A DNA stretch of 64,000 nucleotides from Siphonodentalium dalli (Eukaryota > Mollusca > Scaphopoda > Gadilida > Siphonodentaliidae): NCBI GenBank assembly GCA_032622095.1, contig CP136063.1:150957379-151021378 (forward strand), read 5' to 3'. The position numbers and the translations under genes are program-made. Under the pieces are notes generated by a model. The model was given only the letters and a program-made list of their open reading frames with translations. It was not told the DNA's origin and ran no database searches. Below, piece by piece: positions 43,371 through 54,684 of the stretch (position 1 is the first letter of the stretch; each line of letters starts with the position of its first letter).

Positions 43371-44760
43371 ATAAGTGAAAATCAGTTCGGATCCATGAAG
43401 CCCAAAAGTACAATTGATAGTGCATTTATACTCAAAACCATAATAAACCGATATAAAAGAGAAAGCCTTTGTATACTGCATTCATAGATTTTCGAAAAGC
43501 ATATGGTTCTGTTAATAGACCAATATTATTTGAAAAACTGAAGCACATAGGTATAAGTGGGAATAACTTTAAAATGTTGAAATGTATTTGAAAAGTTCAT
43601 ATATGGTAGACACAAAAGCAGGATACGGCCCTGCGAAGATTTCGACGATTGGAGTCCGCCAAGGATATATAATATCACCCACACTATTCAAAAAAATCAT
43701 GGATGATATAAGGTATGCATTTGATCCCTCATGTTATCCTATCCGATTAAGAGATCAACTGATAAGTCATCTACTTTTTGCGGACGATTTGGTTTTGTTC
43801 TCTGACACAAAAGATGGTCTCTAAAAATGTCTAAATAAACTAGACGCATATACGCGCGTTAATTGTTTAAGTGTCAATACTATGAAAACAAAATGTATTG
43901 TATTCCGAAAAGGATACACCCGAAATGTGCCAAATGTTCACATAAATGGGGCTACAGTAGATGTCGTAAAAGAGTATAACTACCTAGGTATAAAATTTTG
44001 TGCCAATGGATCATTTAAGAATGCACAGGCTGAAATGCAACTTAACGGTATTAAGGCAGTATTCTCGTTCAGAAAATCTCACCGAGAACATTTTCTGTTC
44101 TCTGTTGATTTGTGGGTTAAACTCTTTGACAAACTCATCAAGCCAATTATTCTTTACGGTTGCGAGATATGGGCTTCAGATATAAATTTGAACAGATTAA
44201 ACACAATACCGTGTGAAAATACTCACATAAAGTTTTGTAAGTCTGTACTCGGAGTTAGCAAACAGGCGTCAAACCATGCAGTTAGGGCCGAGCTGGGGAG
44301 ATACCCGATAGTGATCGATGCTCTATCCAGAGCTATCAAATACACAAAGCGAATTTCTTAATCAGATCCACATTCACTCATCTATACATCAGCTATGTCC
44401 AGCAACGAATTTGTCATCCCTGAACATGAATCAGTGAGACTCGGCATTCCAAAATTAAATGCAATTGTTCCCAATGCCTCAATTCACAAACAGATAAACG
44501 ACATTAAAATCAAATTGAAAGAAAGCCACATAGAGAATTATAACACCGATATTTTCAACGATGACAAATGTTCGGGCGCGAATAAGTTAAGGACATACCG
44601 TGGACAACAATACGCACAAGAACCTTATCGTCGTATTGTCCAGAATATCGAAACAAAGATTGTCTTTTGTAGACTAAGAATTAGTAATCATAACTTGGAA
44701 ATTGAAAAGGGTCGCCATAAACAGCCAAAAGTGTCATTTGATGGTTGAATTTGTAGGAAA

Positions 44761-45070
44761 TGTAACATGAGAATGAAGAACACTTCCTTGTTACACATAT
44801 GGTAAGATGCGTAAACACTTTTAGATAGGGATGACGAGTGATAAATGTATTGGATTGAATGATGGCCAACAATTCCAATACATAAAGCAAAACAACGAGC
44901 CTCATATATGCAACATAATTTGCAAGATGGTTCGGACATTTTTTCAAAGAAAGGTCAAATTCTACTGATATAATAATGAAATAGTTACTTTAGTATATTA
45001 TTATGTTGAATCATTGTTGACATTGTTATATATATATATATATATATATTTGTTATTTTGACATCGGTCT
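44761..45070. other. LINE B 3' region and TA microsatellite
   Basis: Decaying 3' sequence of LINE B is followed by a TA repeat at 45027-45050. Minus-strand frames here are chance. Confidence 0.4.
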
Positions 45071-45629
45071 CGTGTGGACGTTTTATATCATTAAACTCTC
45101 TATCTATAACGACATGATCAATTTACGGATGGAAGAAAGTCCGCGCACCGGTTTATTTTCACCGGGAATTCACTCCACTGCACATAGAAACCACTGTCAC
45201 CGAAAGGAACTGACAAGCTTGCCCAGATACACGAATAGTAACACCTTCCTTAATTGTGCTTAGCAACTGAGCCACCGAGGCCTCACTTAAAGTTATAAAA
45301 CACGAACTTCAGTGCATTCGGGACAGTTTCTTTGTTTCCTTGACCAATCACGCCCAGGCATGAAACTTGGCACATTTATCATGTCCACAAATAAAATTAT
45401 TCGTGTTTGCGAGTGTCAAAACATGGAGTGACGCGTATGTGCGGCCATTCGGTCGGAAATTACATGAAATAAAAGTTAATGGTGGTTTGTGAAAACAATT
45501 ACATGCATCGCACATTCAATATAAGTCTATCCCGTTTTAATAGCAATCTATTTCAAACCAATAGTCTCCATTTTCAAACCTATAGCCGTTCTTGGATTCA
45601 ATAAGAGACAATTCCGTTTTAATAGATAT

Positions 45630-46050
45630 AGATTCATAATCATTGTTGACCGATGCAGAATTAGTGTTCTATTTAGGAGATAAACGTTCCCTGTTACGTT
45701 GTACATTCTGGGATTTGAGCATGAAAACAGTTTGTGAACGAGCCGGATTCCTTGTAATTCAATCTAGCAAGGAATTTGCAAAAGAAAATGTATAAAAAGT
45801 TATCATTTAGTCATTTTCATGACACGAATCGAGACTTTTATTTTGCCGTTGTCACCGTGCACAAATCGTTGGGTTTGTTCATTGCGTTACTCGGAACACT
45901 GCTCCGTAACAATTTTACCGTGCTACATTCAGATTTGATGCACGCTGAAGCCGATGGCAACGGTATCTATAGACAACAACGCTCTCGGACAATCAGAATG
46001 CTTGTTTTAGTGACAAATACTCAACCGAATTACAATTTAATTTAATAGTA
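45630..46050 (+). repeat. dispersed repeat, inverted copy of 20590-21130
   Basis: ACATTCTGGGATTTGAGC, TTGTGAACGAGCCGG, ATTCAATCTAGCAAGGAATT and TGATGCACGCTGAAGCCG match the 20.6-21.1 kb block. An 89-codon frame here (45776-46045) belongs to the repeat and has no domain. It is absent from segmental copy II, so it inserted after the duplication or was lost there. Confidence 0.7.
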
Positions 46051-46940
46051 TGGCCGCCCATAGACGCGGACTGCGAAAATGGTAAAGGTTGTTTAAGTTG
46101 TTCCCTCATGCTGATCTCGTCCAAGGAGTCCGACTTCTTTATTTAGGGTGGCCAGTACATAGCTAAACTGTTTAATGAGACGGGAGGGGTCTATTTAACT
46201 CCTTTTAGACTAAATGGATTCCCCCATTCAGCTATAAAAGTATACAATCGAATGTTATATTATTCATTTGGACGAATGTAAAGGATATATGAGCAGACGA
46301 CATCCATATTAAATTACCATACACATGCAGAATACTAGTAATTCATATCCCTTAGTAGGAAATATTTAGATGATAAGTTTAACAAATGCCCTATGATCTT
46401 TATTGAACTTATTATTTGAACATTTGCTAAGGGGATAACTACTCAACAATAATGCTTTAGTATAGAAAGGATTAGTTACGGCGTATCCAGATCCGTTGTG
46501 GTGATACATTTAATAGGGTTTTACGGTAAATACTGGGGTCGTAGATGTGGAGTGCAAATTGGGTTTATGGGTTGTTCTCATTTATGTTGAGAGACAGGTA
46601 TATATATGTTCAAAACCGCCAATGATATAGACTATAGTCCATTCCAAATATTGTATCATTTGTAACACTGGTGTATATACCTTTACTACAGGTCTATATC
46701 TTGCCATGAGAGCAAATCAACACGGAGAGAGAAGCATTAATAAGTTGTTGCATAACTTGCACTCCAATCACATGATGACATTTCACATCTATGATACATT
46801 ATACATGTGCATTGTGCAGTCTAATTGTATGCTTGTGGCACCATGTAGTTATGTTCCTACATTGGACATTCATTAAATTGAATACTGTTGACAACTGGAG
46901 GTCTGACACAGACTAAATATATTGAAACTCTTCTCCTCAG
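46051..46940. other. intron-like DNA upstream of the PAN exon, copy I
   Basis: Conserved between the two segmental copies, with no coding. It ends with a pyrimidine-rich ACTCTTCTCCTCAG acceptor at 46927-46940. Confidence 0.5.
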
Positions 46941-47215
46941 ATTGCGTGACCTATGGTAACCAGCATACTGCGTTCGGAGGGTATGTTCGTAACCACAACG
47001 ACAAATCAATAACCCCCATCCCGAACCCAGAATCTTGCTGACAGCTGTGTCTTCAGGAGACGGCGTTCCAATGCGTGACGCTGACTGGGACGTATCTGAC
47101 AAGAGGTGTATGCTGACAACTGTCAGGGCAATACATCCAGGAGTCACTTTCGTGGATGGTGATATTGAGTTAGTTGGAGTGTCAATGGTTAGACATTGTG
47201 GAATGCGGGAAGTTG
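46941..47215 (+). pseudogene. PAN/apple-domain exon, decayed copy
   Basis: The exon is bounded by CAG at 46938-46940 and a GTATGT donor at 47216. Relative to the copy at 61498 it has a TGG-to-TGA change in the CWQLCLQE motif and a 1-bp deletion in the following Asp-Trp region. With the deletion repaired the length would be 276 bp, phase 1-1. The end reads VSMVRHCGMREV and splices in frame (phase 1) to the EB-like exon at 48461. PAN domains bind protein or carbohydrate in secreted proteins. Confidence 0.7.
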
Positions 47216-48460
47216 GTATGTCTATATATTCTAGAGATCACCACAAGGATCCATATGAAGTTTGGTGATGATCGGATGAGGGATGTGGTCTGTAGGGTGT
47301 GCCAGATATGATTTAGTCATGCAAAGAGTAAAATCCAAGATGGCTGCCGGCGTCCGTGTTTTTCGTCGAAAACCGTTCAAATTTGATAGCTCCCAACTAG
47401 AGGTGATCCCAAACATGCCTGTAAATTTTCAAAAGAATAATCCAATAAATGCGGGCTGCACGGTGTGCCGTTGGATTCAAATTTGAAATCCAAGATGGCT
47501 GCTCTCGGTCTTGTTTTTTTTAACAAAATTTTTAATTCGGAAAGATTTGATGCCTCTTATCTAGAGATCACCCCGATGATATATAATGTGATCTGGCTGG
47601 GGGTTCAAAACTTAAGTGGGTCTTTAAGCGGCGTCTCTGTAAATGTACATTCCACTACCCTGGTGGTTGAGTCTCGACACGTGTAAAGCACCTGTACTAT
47701 ATGATGTTAGTCCTCCTGGTGAATAAGACCATTGTTTTCTGGGAATTCAGCTCACATTACGACTGCCGTATACGTAAATGAACAAATTCGTCCAGAAAAT
47801 TCTGAAAAAATTAAATATGTCATATGCCGATGAATTTTATGTGAGTATGTAGTACACATATTGGTGACCACGAAAATGGCATTTGGCAAACATAATAGGG
47901 CAAGGTCAATCAAGGTTGTTCATTACAGCATGTGCCAATGACATTTTGTTGGGTTGAATCAGGGCGACGTCATTGTCAAATTCGCTCTTTCTCCAAAACT
48001 TGTTTAATTCGAATAAAGAAAATTCGAATGACAAACTGGCCATGGGCATTTGTGGTAACCATCAATATGTTACCAGTGACTTAACTCAATCGAAAATATA
48101 TGTTTTGAAATTTAAGTTTGGTATAATATTTTTTAAAATTAGCTGAAATATGTTTGGTTTGCATACTGTATATAATATTCGCAAACATCGAAATGGACGG
48201 ATGTCTAGATTTCTAATTGCTTACTGTAGATATTATGGCAAAAACAAAAATGTCTGCTCGCCATTCTTCTCAATGTGTATATCGGTGTCCTCGCGCTAAT
48301 GTAGTCTCTAATGTGATATGCCTCCGCAGATATCATATACATGGAAACCCGACAGTCACCTTCGAAAACGAAACCATTGAAAACGTATACTTTAATCATT
48401 GACAAGCACATCACCATTACTTTATATCATAATTATGTGTGTATAAATGTTCTATTTTAG
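47216..48460 (+). other. intron with two 'CAAGATGGCTGC' boxes
   Basis: It runs from a GTATGT donor to a TTCTATTTTAG acceptor. It contains AAGATGGCTGCC near 47337 and AAGATGGCTGCTC near 47492 in about 150-bp related units (AAATTTGAA-TCCAAGATGG, CTAGAGATCACC). No gene is seen. Confidence 0.5.
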
Positions 48461-48643
48461 CAACAGAGCCGAACTCCCCTACAACACCAACCTTTCATGA
48501 AACACCAAGAACGCTTTATGCATCGAGCTGTGCGAAGTCGTCGGACTGTGAATACGAGCGCGGGATCTGCATAAACGCCACGTGTCACTGTGAAAACGGT
48601 TACAGTTACAATAAATCTGGGGATACAGTGATATGCGAAACTG
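48461..48643 (+). CDS. internal exon encoding an EB/EGF-like Cys-rich module
   Basis: Acceptor TTCTATTTTAG at 48450-48460, donor GTGAGT at 48644, length 183 bp, phase 1-1. It encodes a Thr/Pro-rich linker (PNSPTTPTFHET) followed by six Cys: SSCAKSSDCEYERGIC, INATCHCENGYSY and VICET, the spacing of an EB or EGF-like module. It is a host exon of a secreted or membrane protein, spliced in frame after the PAN exon. It looks intact, although its upstream neighbour is broken. Confidence 0.75.
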
Positions 48644-48731
48644 GTGAGTGAATGGAGGAAGTTATAGTTTAGTTTATTGGGGATTACCGTCGTTTCAAGC
48701 GATATATAGGTCACATATAACGATATGGTCA

Positions 48732-49119
48732 ATTTACGGATGGAGGAAAGTCCGCGCAGATATTTAATTTCACCGGGAATTCACTCCACTGCACGTAGAA
48801 ACCACCGATTCCCGTAAGAAACTGACAAGCTTGCCCAGATACACGAATATTAACACATTCCTTAAAGGTCCTTTAAGTTGTCCCTTATATAGCTCATGCT
48901 GATCTCGTCCCAGCAGTCCGACTTATTCATTTAGGGTGCCCATGCCCTCTCCACAGTACATAGCTAAGTTGTTTAATGAGACGTGAAGGGTATATTTAAC
49001 CCTTTTTATACTAAATGAATTATCCCAGTCAGTTATAAAAGTATACACTGGAATGGTATATTATTCATTCGGAGGAATATCACTGGTCGTTTATTGAACT
49101 TATTATCTGAACATGTGCT
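48732..49119. repeat. segmental duplication, copy II left part
   Basis: It matches 45124-45240 and 46083-46430 and stops where the second foldback begins. The complement of the left edge in copy I carries a TGGCTCAGTTGC phrase like a tRNA A box, but no B box is evident. Confidence 0.7.
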
Positions 49120-49531
49120 AAGTAGTCCAGGAGATATTGGTCGACCTCTGCACCCCCCCCCCCCCCCAGGACTTAACTTCACCCCACTAATTTTCTTTCT
49201 TAATGTCTCCTCTAATTTTGTTCACTTGTTAACAAGAAAAAAAGTGGCCGCAGAGACTCCAGACAAGATGGCGTACATCATGGCGGCCATTGTTTTTATA
49301 TACACTAGGTCTCTTTGATCGCCATTATAGTAAAGATGATAGCACACGCGGTCTTGTTTTCCGCTCGATTCGTTATGCCAATATACAACCCTTACAAATT
49401 AGCCAAAAATCCGACACCAGAATCCAATATGGCGGCCAAGATGGCCGCCGAAATATGAAAATATGCTATTTTTTTGACATGTTACCACCTTTCGTTTGTC
49501 TCTGTGGGAAAATGTTGGCATCTTTGCGTCA

Positions 49532-50132
49532 TCTCATATATATTTTGAAGACCTCTGTCTGTATGTATGTTTGTTTGTTTGTCTGTCTGTCATTAATACA
49601 AATCTACGATTCTCGACCGATCGGGACGAAACTTGGTACGTGTGTGTAGTTTGACCAGGCGGTGAACGTTGTCGTATTGGCGAGCCCGTGCGGCGCCCGC
49701 TTCGCGCATGCGCAGACGAGATCTCGGCAACGGGTGGAGCTATCGACTTGAAATTTGGTATGTGAATGTGTCTTGCCCCGGATACAAATTTTATCGGGTC
49801 GCCGAGCCCGTGCGACGCCAGCTTCGCGCATGCGCAGACCAGATCTCGGAAACGGGTGGAGCTATAGACTTGAAATTTGGTATGTGAATGTATCTTGCCC
49901 CGGATACGAATTTTATCGGGTCGCCGAGCCCGTGCGACGCCAGCTTCGCGCATGCGCAGACGAGATCTCGGAAACGGGTGGAGCTATCGACTTGAAATTT
50001 GGTTTTTGAATGCGACGCCAGCTTCGCGCATGCTCAGACCAGATCTCGGAAACGGGTAGAGCTATCGACTTGAAATTTGGTTTTTGAATAGCCCGGATGA
50101 ATAGCCCGGACAACGTCGGGCTCATCGGCTAG
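49532..50132 (+). mobile_element. Helitron-like element H1
   Basis: It starts TCTCATATATATTTTGAAG after an A and ends GCCCGGACAACGTCGGGC-(hairpin)-TCATCGGCTAG before T. The middle holds three copies of a roughly 120-bp minisatellite with GCGCATGCGC. No helicase is encoded. Confidence 0.85.
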
Positions 50133-51211
50133 TCTATATATATATTTTGAGACTTCCGTTTATATATATGTGTGTATATATGTGTGTGGGTACTTTATAG
50201 AATCGAATACGGCTGCACGGATTGAGCTCAAACTTCCTATCTAAGGGTAAAATCCCACGGACACCGTCGACGTCGCGTTTTGGAGAAGCTCAGAGCACCC
50301 GTTCTCCACTCTCAGTCATAAAAAAACGGCACTGCGGTGGTTAATCAAGTGATAATTTAATGAGCGTTGTATATGACGCGTCGCTATAAAATAGCGTTTG
50401 TTTACAATTCAACGCAACGCTATCGCTCGAAATTTAGCATCGAATTTTTTTTATTTCTTTTATCAAAAACATAATTACGTGCTGGACTCTGTCATTTTAA
50501 GAATATGTAAGTATTATACACATACACACCAAGTCTCAGCTTAAAATTTGGAAAAATAAGAGTTTTATCGACATAAGTCGATTTTAATGGGAAATCCTAT
50601 GTTAAAATTTAGCATCGAAAAAATTTAATTTCTTCCATCTAAAACATAATTACGTGTTGGACTGTGTCATTTTAAGAATATATAAGTATTACACGCAGTC
50701 ACACGAAGTCTCAGCTTGAAATTTTGAAAAATAAGAGTTTTATCGACATAAATCGATTTGAATGCGAAATCATGTGTTAATAAATTTTGGGGCTCAGCTG
50801 TTCTTTGTGTTTTCTAAGCTTCTTCATATTGCTTCATTATTTTCGAGGTCAACTCGTGACGGGTCAACCGATTTAGCCCAAACTTGCTACCTATGAATAC
50901 ATTTGTCCCGAAAGGGTCAAATCGTGACCCCGATGTGACATTGACCTTCAAACTGGTCAATTCAAGGTCAAATTGGGTAAAACTGGCGGATTTCTGTACT
51001 TTTGTCCGGGGAGTGTTTTGGACGGGTCAAATCATGACCACGACCTGACCTTGACCTACAAAATTGTCAATTCAAGGTCAAATCGGGTAAAACTTGCTGA
51101 TTTCGACGAAATTTGGTACAAATGCAACACAAGTGTCTCGGAACCTGTTGCAAATGCTTTTTCGAACAAAGCCATGGGACGAATGCCGCCAGTGGCGGGC
51201 TAACCTGCTAG
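50133..51211 (+). mobile_element. Helitron-like element H2
   Basis: It begins TCTATATATATATTTTGAG and ends with the CCGCCAGTGGCGG hairpin, then GCTAACCTGCTAG. It contains ATTTAGCATCGAA units at about 50430 and 50610 and several TCAAGGTCA / TGACCTTGACCT sites at 50890-51090. Confidence 0.8.
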
Positions 51212-52382
51212 TCTACTATATATTTTTGAGACTTCCGTATATATATGTGTGTGTATATGTGTACTTTATAGAATCGAAAACGGATGGCTCGATTTAGTTC
51301 AAACTTCCCATCTAATGTTTAAAACACACGGACACCGTAGTTGTCGCGTTTTGGAGAAGCTCTGAGCACCCGTTCTCCAATCTCAGTCACAAAAAACGGC
51401 ACTGCGGTGGTTAATCAAGTGATAATTTAATGAGCGTTTGTTTTTGACGCATCGCTATAAAGAGTGTCTGTTTACCATTCAACGTTATTAGCATCTGCAG
51501 AGAGATATACGGGAACATTGAGTGGTTTCCTATGCGGGGAGATTTATTGGATGCCATAGTACTATTACAACATCATTGTTATAGTATGTATGACACTTAG
51601 GTCAGGGCTTAGGGGGGTAGTTAGTGTGGATATAGGCATAATGCTTCTCATAAATCCCGGTTACAAACCAACACTCACAATTTCGTATTTACGCAAACGC
51701 AACGTGCAGAGAGATATACGGGAACAAGTGCTTTCCTATTTTTAGAACGCAACACATGATACCAAACAAAATTACGTCGCGTTGGTGATGGCGTTCACGA
51801 CGGGATTAATTGACTGTCCGCTCTTTGCGAGGGTGGGGTTCACGACGGGATTAACTTTGCGGGGACTATTGACCATCTCGTAAGGGTGAACAACCTCTGT
51901 CAGGGGCTGCTCAATGGCCACGGGCAGGTTAAAAAAAATCATACCTCTTCTGGGTCTGGGCGTGTATAGACATGAGCGTGTTGTGTTCCTAAGAACGTGG
52001 AGCGTGTTGTGTTCCTAAGAACGCGGATCGGGTAAGTTTTTCCGCCCTAGGTGAGCTCAAACTTCGTATATAAGTGTAAAAAAAACACACGGGGATCGTC
52101 GACGTCGCATTGTGTGAAACATCCTTATGTCTGTCGTTCCTAGGAACGGGGGAATTTTTCATCAGGTCAGTCTTAACCTTCAAACAGTCTTAACCTTCAA
52201 ACGGGTACCCACAAATTATATATTGTGACCCCGACATGACCTTGACCTTAAAATGATCAATTCAAGGTCAAATCGGGTAAAATATTGAAAAACCCAATAT
52301 TAACTCATTGAAAAACACAAACAAAACATAAAACATTGTCATGTTTCTGACCAAGCACGCCAGTGGCGGGCTAACCTGCTAG
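51212..52382 (+). mobile_element. Helitron-like element H3
   Basis: It begins TCTACTATATATTTTTGAG and ends with GCCAGTGGCGGGC, then TAACCTGCTAG. GCAGAGAGATATACGGGAAC occurs twice (51497 and 51705). TTCAAGGTCA is near 52260. Confidence 0.8.
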
Positions 52383-52604
52383 TCTATACTATATATTTTG
52401 AGACTTCGTATATATATGTGTGTATATATGTGTGTACTTCATAGAATCCAAAACGCGTGTACAGATTGAGATCAAATTTCGTATGTAAGTGTAAAATCCC
52501 ACCGACACCGCCGTAGATGTGTTTTCGAGAAGCTCTGAGCACCCTTTATCCACTCCCAGTCATCGAAATCAGCTCAAACGGCACGGCCGGGGTTAATAAC
52601 GTCA
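52383..52604 (+). mobile_element. Helitron-like element H4, 5' fragment
   Basis: It begins TCTATACTATATATTTTGAG and is cut by H5 at GTCA|T. Its expected 3' part is not found directly after H5, so it is truncated. Confidence 0.65.
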
Positions 52605-52996
52605 TCTCATATATATTATGAAGACCTCTGTTTGTTTGTTTGTCTGTCTGTCTGTATGTTTGTCTGTCATTTATACAAATCTACGATTCTCGACCGATCG
52701 GGACGAAACTTGGTACGTGTGTGTAGTTTGACCACGCGGTGGACGTTGTCGTATTGGCGAGCCCGTGCGGCGCCCACTTCGCGCATGCGCAGACGAGATC
52801 TCGGAAACGGGTGGAGCTATCGATTTGAAATTTGCTATGTGAATGTATCTTGCCCCGGATACGAATTTTATCGGGTCGCCGAGCCCGTGCGATGCCAGCT
52901 TCGCGCATGCGCAGACGAGATCTCGGAAACGGGTGGAGCTATCGACTTGAAATTTGGTTTTTGAATAGCCCGGACAACGTCGGGCTCATCGGCTAG
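52605..52996 (+). mobile_element. Helitron-like element H5
   Basis: It begins TCTCATATATATTATGAAG after A and ends with GCCCGGACAACGTCGGGC, then TCATCGGCTAG. It carries one and a half minisatellite units with GCGCATGCGC. It is the shortest complete unit, at 392 bp. Confidence 0.85.
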
Positions 52997-53746
52997 TCTA
53001 TTATATATTTTGAAAGATCTGTGTATGTGTTTGTGTGTAAGTTTGTGTGTTTGTTTGTGTGTTTGAAATCGATGGACTCCAAAACGACTAAGCCAATTCC
53101 GATGAAATTTGGTATTTGGATGTGTTTTCGGCCGGAGACGAACATAGGCATATTTATTTGTCCGTGCGAGGTCAACTTTTCACGTGCGGAGGTCAAATCT
53201 ATTTTTACGCCGTTTTTGCGCTAATATATTTCAGTTCGGTGCTCACAAATCGATTCGATATAGCGCGAATAATAAATTGCCAGTCATATAATTTGCACGG
53301 TTAGAATCTGTGTGGCTTCATCTTTCCAACGATATATAATATGTATGTATCCGTTTTAGTTATCTGCCTCAATTATTAGGTACAAGTGGTACAATGCTTT
53401 TATCGGGATAAAATCAATGCGTAATTTCTATGACGTCGTCAGAGGTCATAAAGTTAGATTACGTTAACTCTCACCCTGCCGATGCATTTGACTGTGTCGC
53501 GTTAACTCATCACCGGCCGAGGTATCCGCAAATGACATTGGGCTATATATCTCGGAAACGGGTGTAGCTATCGACTTGAAATTTGGTATGTGAATGTATC
53601 TTGCCCCGGATACGAATTTTATCGGGTCGCCGAGCACGTGCGACACCAGCTTCGCGCATGCGCAGACCAGATCTAGGAAACGGGTGGAGCAATCGACTTG
53701 AAATTTGGTTTTTGAATAGCCCGGACGAAGTCGGGTCACCTTCTAG
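52997..53746 (+). mobile_element. Helitron-like element H6
   Basis: It begins TCTATTATATATTTTGAAAG and ends GCCCGGACGAAGTCGGG, then TCACCTTCTAG. One minisatellite unit lies near 53540-53710. The 5' part differs from the others (GTGTGTTTGAAATCGATGG). Confidence 0.75.
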
Positions 53747-54684
53747 TTATATATATATATGAAGTCAGAGTCTCCAAAGTTATACCGGAACAAACACGTG
53801 TTTACGTCGTCTTGGGGGTCCACGATGGGAGTCTGACTTCAATGCAATGTTATCGCTCGAAACACGTGTTTACTTCGTGTTGAGGTTCACGATGGGAGTC
53901 TGACAATTGTTATCGCTCGAAATAGTACATTAGGACGGGAACGGCTGGACAGATTGAGCTCAAACTTCCTATCTAAAGGTAAAATACAACGTACGATGTC
54001 GTCCACGCGTTTTCCAGAAGCTCCGAGCACCCGTACTCCACTCCCAGTCATAAAAATCAGCTCAAACGGCACGGCCGAGGTTAATAACGTCATTATATAT
54101 ATATATACGAAGTCAACGTTATTAGCATCTGCATTGAGTGCATTTCCTAGAACGCAACACGTGTTTTACGTCGTCTTGAGGTTCACGATGGGAGTCATTT
54201 CAATGCAATGTTATCGCTCGAAACACGTGTTTACTTCGTGTTGAGGTTCATGATGGGAGTCTGACATTTCAATGCAATGTTATCGCTCGAAATATTATGC
54301 AGAAAGGCAGATCTCGGAAACGGGTGGAGCTATCGACCTGAAATTTGCTATGTGAATGTATCTTGCACCGGGTACAAATTTTATCGGGTCGCCGAGTCCA
54401 TGCGACGCCCGTGCAGCGCATGCGCAGACGAGATCTCGGAAACGGGTGGAGCTATCGACTTGAAATTTGCTATGTGAATGTATCTTGCGCCGGGTACAAA
54501 TTTTATCGGGTCGCCGAGTCCGTGCGACGCCAGCTTCGCGCATGCGCAGACCAGATCTCGGAAACGGGTGGAGCTACCGGGTACAAATTTTTCTTATTGA
54601 AACGCGTGGAGCTAAAAATTAAAAACAAATATTAAAAAAATGTCATGTTTCGGACAAGCCGCCGGTGGCGGGCTAACCTGCTAG
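53747..54684 (+). mobile_element. Helitron-like composite H7
   Basis: It ends with GCCGCCGGTGGCGGGC, then TAACCTGCTAG. Two internal starts are suggested (ATATATGAAGTCAGAG at about 53758 and ATATACGAAGTCAACG at about 54104), so it may be two nested pieces. Minisatellite units lie at 54300-54580. Confidence 0.6.

Larger units (their letters stand above)
39415..44760 (+). mobile_element. LINE B: non-LTR retrotransposon, split by two insertions
   Basis: Pieces in order: a pre-RT linker at 39415-39875 (KTYPFDKTLINKYHTAKK and EDKLNAIETYDPSEY), RT blocks at 41278-41630 (KKSPGPDKIRNELL, PNNYRAIALSNSLGKLFNKV), then RT blocks from 43370 (VDFRKAYDSVNRP-like, GVRQGYIISPTLF, LLFADDLVLFSDT) and a long C-terminal part to about 44750 (KLIKPIILYGCEIWASD, FCKSVLGVSKQASNHAVRAE). 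Frameshifts and stops are frequent. The FADD active-site motif is intact at about 43782. The clade is uncertain. Confidence 0.85.
45110..47215. repeat. segmental duplication, copy I (contains PAN exon)
   Basis: TTTACGGATGGA-GAAAGTCC, CATGCTGATCTCGTCC, GTACATAGCTAA-TTGTTTAATG and GGTTAATTACGGCGTATCC-like stretches match 48732-49122 plus 60367-61764. Copy I additionally holds the dispersed repeat at 45630-46045. Copy II is interrupted by the foldback and a LINE fragment. This copy retains the uninterrupted (empty) sites for both insertions (46430 and 46460). Confidence 0.8.

Noticed and set aside
45110-45270. tRNA gene or tRNA-derived SINE (minus strand TGGCTCAGTTGC)
   Set aside because: The A-box-like phrase is present but no B box or cloverleaf can be drawn.
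45776-46045. 89-codon frame as a gene
   Set aside because: It coincides with a dispersed repeat also found inverted at 20.6-21.1 kb and shows no domain.
49534-50059. Open frames of up to 139 codons over the GCGCATGCGC minisatellite
   Set aside because: Both strands stay open because the repeat unit lacks stops. The frames lie wholly within Helitron units.
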